A DNA stretch of 16,062 nt. Source: Apopatocola sp963618015 (lineage in GTDB: Bacteria; Bacillota; Clostridia; Oscillospirales; Oscillospiraceae). The stretch is taken from positions 1 through 16,062 of the forward strand of contig CAVEQS010000051.1 in NCBI GenBank assembly GCA_963618015.1. The letters are read 5' to 3'. Position 1 is the stretch's first letter; the number at the start of each line of letters is the position of its first letter. The position numbers were made by a program, and so were the translations under genes. Shown in pieces: positions 11,573 through 16,062 of this stretch. Under the pieces are notes generated by a model. That model was not told where the DNA came from. It searched no databases and saw nothing but the letters and a program-made list of their open reading frames with translations.

Positions 11573-13392
11573 ACGAACAGAAAAAGACCCAGGGCGCAAA
11601 ATGGTTCGGCATCCCCCGCCTCGTCCCGTATATGAAGCCGTACGGCAAGCTCATTTTCTGGATGATCCTCATGGCGTTCTACGGCAGCGCCATGGACGCG
11701 GTCATCCCGCTTTTCCAGCAGTACGCCATCGATAACTACATAGCCAATTCTACCCTCGCGGGGCTCGGCTGGTTCATCGCGGCGTATGTCGTCATCATCC
11801 TCACGCAGACGGCCTCCAACTACATCTCCGCCTTCGGCGCATGCAAGCTGGAGCTGTCCGTCGGCCGCGATCTCAAGCGCGAGAGCTTCAACCATCTGCA
11901 AACGCTCTCGTTCTCGTACTTCAACCAGAACAGCGTCGGCTATGTCCACGCGCGCGTCATGTCCGATACCGACCGTATCGCGAGCACGCTCGCCTGGAGC
12001 ATGGCGGAGGGCGTGTGGCACTCGGCGTATCTTCTCTGCGCCATTGTCATGATGCTGATTCTCAACTGGAAATTGGCGCTGTGCGTGCTCGTCATCGTGC
12101 CGATCGTGGCGATCTCGTCCATGTATTTCCAGAAGAAGCTCGTATTCTTCCACCGCCAGGTGCGCGAGAAGAACTCCCGCATCACCGGCGCTTTCAATGA
12201 GGGCATCACCGGCGCCACGACGACGAAAACGCTCGTCGTTGAGGACAAGATGGAGAAGGAGTTCGACGAGTTGACCGCCGATATGAAAAAGGTCAGCGTC
12301 CGCGCGATGCATTTCCGCGCGATCTTCATTTCCACAACGACGCTCGCGGCCTCGCTCGCGCTTGCGCTCGTCCTCTGGCGCGGCGGCATCGTCACGCGCG
12401 AGGGCGTGGTGCTCATCGGCACGCTCACCGTGTTCATGAACTACGCGCAGGGTATGATGGAGCCCATCCAATGGCTCGTGCAGGCGCTCTCCAGCCTTGT
12501 GAACGTACAGGTCAACGTCGAGCGCTTCACCACGCTCATGGAGACGAAGTCCGATGTGCAGGACACGCCGGAGGTTATGGAAAAGTACGGCGACACGTTC
12601 AGCCCGAAAAAGGAGAACTGGGAAGAGCTCCACGGCGATATCGAGTTCCGGGACGTAACGTTCCGCTATCCTGATGGCGACGAGAACATCCTCGAGCATT
12701 TCAACCTGAAGGTGCCGCAGGGGACGAACGTTGCCATCGTCGGCGAGACCGGCGCGGGCAAGTCCACGCTTGTGAATCTCGTCTGCCGGTTTTATGAGCC
12801 GACGGAGGGGCAGGTGCTCATCGACGGGCGCGATGCCCGGGAGCGCAGCCAGCTCTGGCTCCACTCGAACATCGGCTACGTGCTTCAGACGCCGCACCTC
12901 TTCTCCGGAACGGTGCTGGAAAACCTCCGCTACGGCCGCGAGGATGCGACCATGGAGGAGATCGAAGCGGCGGTCAGGGCCGTCTCTGCCGACGGGATCA
13001 TTGAAAGACTGCCGGACGGCTACAACAGCGACGTCGGCGAGGGCGGCAACAGCCTTTCGACCGGCGAGAAGCAGCTTTTGTCCTTCGCCCGCGCGCTGCT
13101 CGCCGACCCGCGCATCTTCGTGCTCGATGAGGCGACGTCCTCCGTCGACACGGTCACGGAGCGGCTCATTCAGGACGCCATTGAAAAGGTTATGGACGGG
13201 CGCACGTCGTTTGTGATCGCGCACCGGCTCTCCACGATCCGCCGCGCGGATGTCATCCTCGTCGTGAACGCCGGCAAGATTGTCGAGCGTGGCAGCCACG
13301 CCGAGCTCATGGCGAAAAAGGGCGTGTACTACGGCCTTTACACCCGCCAGTACCGCGAGGAGCAGATCCAGGCCTCCATGGAAAACGAATAA
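11569..13392 (+). CDS. Heterodimeric ABC exporter subunit with canonical catalytic glutamate
   Basis: A 607-residue half-transporter and partner of the preceding gene. The membrane domain (six helices, about residues 20-330) is followed by the ATPase domain with Walker A GETGAGKST (392-400), a deviating signature LSTGE (496-500) and Walker B FVLDEATS with the catalytic Glu521. The combination is complementary. The Asp-type Walker B of the first subunit pairs with the LSTGE signature here to make a degenerate site, while this subunit's Glu site pairs with the first subunit's canonical LSGGQ. This is the arrangement known for asymmetric exporters. GGAGGAAGGAG immediately before the ATG, within the end of the upstream gene, is a strong ribosome binding site and supports coupled translation. 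A hairpin terminator follows. No regulator gene is next to the pair. Confidence 0.94.
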   Translation: MNEQKKTQGAKWFGIPRLVPYMKPYGKLIFWMILMAFYGSAMDAVIPLFQQYAIDNYIANSTLAGLGWFIAAYVVIILTQTASNYISAFGACKLELSVGRDLKRESFNHLQTLSFSYFNQNSVGYVHARVMSDTDRIASTLAWSMAEGVWHSAYLLCAIVMMLILNWKLALCVLVIVPIVAISSMYFQKKLVFFHRQVREKNSRITGAFNEGITGATTTKTLVVEDKMEKEFDELTADMKKVSVRAMHFRAIFISTTTLAASLALALVLWRGGIVTREGVVLIGTLTVFMNYAQGMMEPIQWLVQALSSLVNVQVNVERFTTLMETKSDVQDTPEVMEKYGDTFSPKKENWEELHGDIEFRDVTFRYPDGDENILEHFNLKVPQGTNVAIVGETGAGKSTLVNLVCRFYEPTEGQVLIDGRDARERSQLWLHSNIGYVLQTPHLFSGTVLENLRYGREDATMEEIEAAVRAVSADGIIERLPDGYNSDVGEGGNSLSTGEKQLLSFARALLADPRIFVLDEATSSVDTVTERLIQDAIEKVMDGRTSFVIAHRLSTIRRADVILVVNAGKIVERGSHAELMAKKGVYYGLYTRQYREEQIQASMENE

Positions 13393-13400
13393 AAAGTATC

Positions 13401-13420
13401 CGCCGGACGCAAGTCCGGCG
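13401..13420 (+). terminator. Terminator of the ABC exporter operon
   Basis: An 8-bp stem (13401-13408 with 13413-13420) with loop GCAA lies 8 bases after the stop codon and is followed by AATATTTTCC. The short stem and interrupted T run suggest a moderate terminator. Confidence 0.75.
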
Positions 13421-13451
13421 AATATTTTCCCTACAGGCTGGGGAAAGCTAT

Positions 13452-13590
13452 AAACCCCTCAGTCAGCCTGACGGCTGCCGGCACCCCTGTTAGGGGAGCC
13501 AGGCTTGGTTATCCAAAAACTTACTTGCCTCCCCTGACAGGGGGAGGTGGATTTTGCCGAAGGCAAAAGACGAAGGGGTTTTCCCCGGAA
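13452..13590 (+). repeat. Structured repeat, modules A-B, leading into the O-antigen-ligase-family gene
   Basis: This is the second copy of the family seen at 1037-1226. Module A has AACCCCTCAGTC, a 5-bp stem (13464-13468 with 13473-13477), a CCCCT/AGGGG stem (13484-13488 with 13492-13496) and GAGCCAGG. Module B has a 7-bp stem (13528-13534 with 13541-13547), a 7-bp stem (13552-13558 with 13562-13568), GACGAA and GGGG-TTTT-CCCC (13575-13586). The variable stems differ in sequence from the first copy but pair perfectly. The block ends in GGAAGGGTGG, which serves as the ribosome binding region of the gene starting at 13602. No separate promoter is obvious between it and the upstream terminator. 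Confidence 0.85.
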
Positions 13591-13601
13591 GGGTGGAACG
13601 T

Positions 13602-14885
13602 GTGAACAAAGCCGAACAACGCTGCAAATGGCTCACGGACAAGTACATACTCTGCCTTCTTGCGCTCTTTCCGCTCTTCACAGGCTTTCATGGCTACGCG
13701 AACCTCACGGCGGCAAAGTTCTGGCTTTATACGGGTGCAACGGCACTCTGGGCGCTCGGCATCGCGGTGTGCCTCTGCTCCGGCGCGCGCCTCTTCGCGA
13801 AAAAGCCGGGAGGCTTTTTCTATCTTACCTGCGCGTTCCTCGTCTGGAATCTTGTTTCCGCGGCGGTCAGCCCGTGGCGGGAGAAAACATTTCTCGGCGC
13901 GGGGCGGTACGACGGCCTTCTTACGCAGCTTCTCTATGCGCTCACGGCGCTCGGAACCGCGCGCTGGGGACGGCGGCGCGTGCTTTATGCCCGCGTGCTC
14001 GGCGCGAGCGTGCTTTTATGCTGCGTCGTGGCGTTCTGGCAGCTCGCAGGCGGAAACCCACTCGGCCTGTATCCGAACGGCTGGCGCTTTGCCGACGCAG
14101 GAACGCTCTATTCCGGCCTGTATCTCGGTACGGTGGGGAATACGCTGCTCCTCGGCTCCGTGCTCTCGCTCGCGGTGCCGGTGCTCACGTACACGGCGGT
14201 CAAAAGGCGCGGGTACGATCTCCTTCTGCTGCTTCCGGCGGCGATGGCACTCTATGTTCTGTACCGGAGCGAATGCTCATCCGCGTGGGTGGCGCTGATT
14301 GGCTCGTGTGCGCTGATGCTGCCGAAGCTTGCGCAGGGACGGCGGCGGAAGTACGTTTTGGCGACGGAGGGGGTCTTGGTGCTGGCCGTGCTGCTGGCGG
14401 TCTACTTCTATCCGGGACAGAGCGGGACGCTTTTTGAAGCGTCGCGCCTGCTCCACGGCGAGGCGGACGCCTCGTTCGGCTCCCACCGCGTGGAGATCTG
14501 GCGTGAGGTCTGCGCGCTCACTGCCCAGCGCCCCATATTCGGCGGCGGGCCGGGCACGGCGGCCGCGCGGCTGCACATCGAATTTACGCGCTTCGTGCCG
14601 GAGACCGGGCGGACGCTCCGGACATACGTTACGAACGCGCACAACGAATATCTCGGTTACGCGGTGAATCTCGGCTGGCCGGGGCTTGCGCTCTATCTTG
14701 GCATGATGGGGCTCACATTTTTCCGCCCCCGGCGCGGCGGGGCGGACGCCGCGTGGCTCTGGGGCGTCACGGCGTACTGGATCCAGGCGTTTTTCGCGCT
14801 CGGCCTCGTGGTAAGCGCGCCGCTTTTGTGGCTCGCGTGGGGGCTGGCATTCGCGCCGGAAGGGAGCACAGAGCATGAACATTGA
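13602..14885 (+). CDS. O-antigen ligase family (Wzy_C) polytopic membrane protein
   Basis: A 427-residue membrane protein with about ten to twelve hydrophobic segments. The family fingerprint is visible: a GRYDGL segment after the early helices, SSAW in the middle, and a large outside loop with FGSHRVEIW, PIFGGGPGT and TNAHNEYLGY (344-352), followed by further helices. Wzy_C proteins are GT-C-fold enzymes that polymerise or ligate lipid-linked glycans at the outer face of the membrane; in Gram-positive bacteria the acceptor is usually unknown. I chose GTG at 13602, which has GGAAGGGTGG just upstream. A longer frame from TTG at 13554 would begin inside a repeat hairpin. The end overlaps the acetyltransferase gene by 11 bases. 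No other glycan-synthesis genes are in view, so the substrate is open. Confidence 0.88.
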   Translation: MNKAEQRCKWLTDKYILCLLALFPLFTGFHGYANLTAAKFWLYTGATALWALGIAVCLCSGARLFAKKPGGFFYLTCAFLVWNLVSAAVSPWREKTFLGAGRYDGLLTQLLYALTALGTARWGRRRVLYARVLGASVLLCCVVAFWQLAGGNPLGLYPNGWRFADAGTLYSGLYLGTVGNTLLLGSVLSLAVPVLTYTAVKRRGYDLLLLLPAAMALYVLYRSECSSAWVALIGSCALMLPKLAQGRRRKYVLATEGVLVLAVLLAVYFYPGQSGTLFEASRLLHGEADASFGSHRVEIWREVCALTAQRPIFGGGPGTAAARLHIEFTRFVPETGRTLRTYVTNAHNEYLGYAVNLGWPGLALYLGMMGLTFFRPRRGGADAAWLWGVTAYWIQAFFALGLVVSAPLLWLAWGLAFAPEGSTEHEH

Positions 14886-15393
14886 GCTGCAAAAGATCAC
14901 GCTGGAGGGAATGGATGAGCTGGATCGCGGCTTTCAGCGCGACCCGGCCACATTCGCGGATATGAGTCTCTTTTCGGAGTACCGCTATTCGCCGGAAGAG
15001 ACGCAAAAACGGTTCGAGCGCTACAGCGCGGACAACCGGCGGCATTTTCTCATCCTGCTCGATGGCCGCCCGGTCGGTGAGATCGGCATCAAGCACATCG
15101 ACTGGGAGAAAATGGAAGGAGAGCTCTCCGTCCATCTGCAGAAAGACGCCGTGAAAAACCGCGGCATCGGCACGCGCGCGGAGCGGCTGCTGCTTGCCTA
15201 CGCCTTCGAGGGGCTCCGGCTCCATGCGGTGACCGCGCGGGTCATAGAAAAGAACACGCGCAGCCGGCACGTGCTCGAAAAGGTCGGCTTTGTGTTCGGC
15301 CGGCAGGAGAACGGCTTCCTGCACTACCGCTTCCCGCGGGAGAAATTTGTAACGGCTGGCACTGACGGAGAAAATAAAAATCCCGCGGAATAA
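14875..15393 (+). CDS. GNAT family N-acetyltransferase (RimJ/RimL-like)
   Basis: A 172-residue acetyltransferase that would transfer acetyl from acetyl-CoA to an amine. The fold order is recognisable: an N-terminal strand and helices, FLILLDGRPVGEIGI (58-72), the acetyl-CoA pyrophosphate loop KNRGIGTRA (94-102), and the NTRSRHVLEKVGFVFGRQ segment (127-144), typical of the RimJ/RimL/SpeG-like branch. The start has GGAAGGGAG about seven bases upstream, within the end of the O-antigen-ligase-family gene, so the two are translationally coupled. The last codons form the left arm of the terminator. The acceptor cannot be told from sequence; a modified sugar, a ribosomal protein or an antibiotic are all possible for the family. 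Confidence 0.9.
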   Translation: MNIELQKITLEGMDELDRGFQRDPATFADMSLFSEYRYSPEETQKRFERYSADNRRHFLILLDGRPVGEIGIKHIDWEKMEGELSVHLQKDAVKNRGIGTRAERLLLAYAFEGLRLHAVTARVIEKNTRSRHVLEKVGFVFGRQENGFLHYRFPREKFVTAGTDGENKNPAE

Positions 15394-15411
15394 GGATTCC
15401 ACGGGATTTTT
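15376..15411. terminator. Bidirectional terminator that includes the acetyltransferase stop codon
   Basis: A 16-bp stem (15376-15391 with 15396-15411) with one C-A mismatch and loop AAGG is followed by T on the plus strand. On the minus strand it is also flanked by T-rich sequence and can end the gene at 15454. The acetyltransferase stop TAA (15391-15393) lies at the top of the stem, so ribosomes ending translation would cover the left arm. Confidence 0.88.
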
Positions 15412-15453
15412 TACGTAGTGAAGCGAAGATCAGCGAGGCAATCAGCGGCTTTT

Positions 15454-15936
15454 TCACAAGAGCTCGTATTGCTCCATAAAGTTGGTCCGTGTGCCCGCTG
15501 CGGTAAAAAGACGGTCTGCTATCTTCCGGAGTGCGCTCTCGGTGTCCGCGAGGAACCGCTCCGTATCAGATAGCGAGACAGCGGAAGAGCCTGTGTCCGG
15601 GAAAAGAGACGCATAACGGCGGCATAGCCCGTCGATCTGTGTCAGAGTCTGTATGTTTTCCCTGCCGGAAAAGGCCGGAAGCCTCCGGCACTGTGCCCGA
15701 AGCGCTTCCATACAGCCGGGGCTTCCGCAGCATCCGGCACTGCCGTACAAAGCCGCGAGCGCTGCGGAAAGATTCCGCCGGACAGCGGCGGCACAGGGGC
15801 CGTGAAGCGCCTTTAAAAGCGTAAGATACTCCTGTGCGACCTGCAGCTGCAAAAACGCGGCGAGAAACACATACTCCGGAGTTTTGCCGTTGCGCGCAGT
15901 ATCATCCGATCCGAAGCTTTTGTCATGAATCGACAC
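15454..15936 (-). CDS. Hypothetical helical protein with six cysteines
   Basis: A 160-residue frame whose product I do not recognise. After a polar, probably disordered start (1-20) it has a long hydrophobic-patterned helix (EYVFLAAFLQLQVAQEYLTLL), a basic helix with Ala-rich runs, then YGSAGCCGSPGC (64-75) and further helices with Cys83 and Cys105. There is no signal peptide or clear membrane segment. Translation most likely starts at GTG 15936, with GGTGA upstream; an in-frame stop lies nine bases before it. The base composition is less GC-rich than its neighbours. TTGCCG and TATCGT 17 bases apart (around 15990-15950) could be its promoter. It has the shared terminator on its 3' side. It could be a short real gene or, less likely, a chance frame. 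Confidence 0.55.
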   Translation of the reverse strand: MSIHDKSFGSDDTARNGKTPEYVFLAAFLQLQVAQEYLTLLKALHGPCAAAVRRNLSAALAALYGSAGCCGSPGCMEALRAQCRRLPAFSGRENIQTLTQIDGLCRRYASLFPDTGSSAVSLSDTERFLADTESALRKIADRLFTAAGTRTNFMEQYELL

Positions 15937-16062
15937 GAAATATCACCAAACACATACGATAGGCGCTCTTTTTCGACACGGCAAGACTCTATAGAGGCGG
16001 ATGAAGAAATTTCAGATCAAAAGCGGCCGTTTTTCCCTGTAAGAAGCTGGTAAGGGAAAAAA

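Noticed and set aside
9704..13299. Two long minus-strand frames (9704-11599, 11530-13299) opposite the ABC genes
   Set aside because: They mirror the ABC exporter genes, which have full Walker and signature motifs; the antisense products show none.
16030..16061. Inverted repeat TTTTTCCCT...AGGGAAAAA at the right edge as a terminator
   Set aside because: The T run lies before rather than after the stem on both strands and the loop is 14 bases, so it does not fit an intrinsic terminator; it may be part of a feature cut by the window.

Overview
The window looks like a chromosomal segment of an anaerobic, GC-rich Gram-positive gut bacterium, most likely a Clostridia member of the Oscillospiraceae/Ruminococcaceae type. 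This is inferred from an oxygen-sensitive class III ribonucleotide reductase, heterodimeric ABC exporters, GC-rich codon use with AT-rich promoters, good AGGAGG-type ribosome binding sites, and interspersed structured repeats of a kind I recall from such genomes. No phage, plasmid, CRISPR or complete transposon is visible, and no rRNA or tRNA gene was found.

Layout. (1) 1-4628, minus strand: a deoxyribonucleotide-synthesis block. nrdD (anaerobic ribonucleotide reductase with a fused C-terminal redoxin domain) is followed, after a structured repeat, by a thioredoxin-reductase-like flavoprotein. Upstream of nrdD lies the radical-SAM activase nrdG, which has its own promoter. A near-consensus promoter and two NrdR-box-like palindromes 42 bp apart precede nrdD. 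(2) 4720-7245, plus strand: a THEP1-type NTPase translationally coupled (TAATG) to a membrane-anchored PIG-L deacetylase whose catalytic domain is predicted to lie outside the membrane. (3) 7250-7280: a shared terminator between convergent transcripts. (4) 7314-9551, minus strand: two G3E (CobW-type) GTPases in an operon. The first translated carries a remarkable His/Asp/Glu/Cys-rich insert. The second ends in a YcgQ/DUF1980-like domain. Both point to transition-metal, probably zinc, handling. (5) 9661-13392, plus strand: a heterodimeric ABC exporter with one degenerate ATP site, divergent from the GTPase operon. (6) 13452-15393: a second copy of the structured repeat leads directly into an O-antigen-ligase-family membrane protein overlapped by a GNAT acetyltransferase. 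(7) 15454-15936, minus strand: an unrecognised Cys-containing helical protein.

How the parts work together. NrdG would install the glycyl radical in NrdD. The fused redoxin probably re-reduces NrdD and could itself be reduced by the neighbouring flavoprotein, with transcription set by NrdR through dNTP levels. The GTPase pair probably loads or buffers metal. The most unusual non-coding signal is the repeat family at 1037-1226 and 13452-13590. Its hairpins keep their architecture while the stem sequence changes on both sides, and in both places the last module sits directly against the start of a gene and supplies its purine-rich ribosome binding region.
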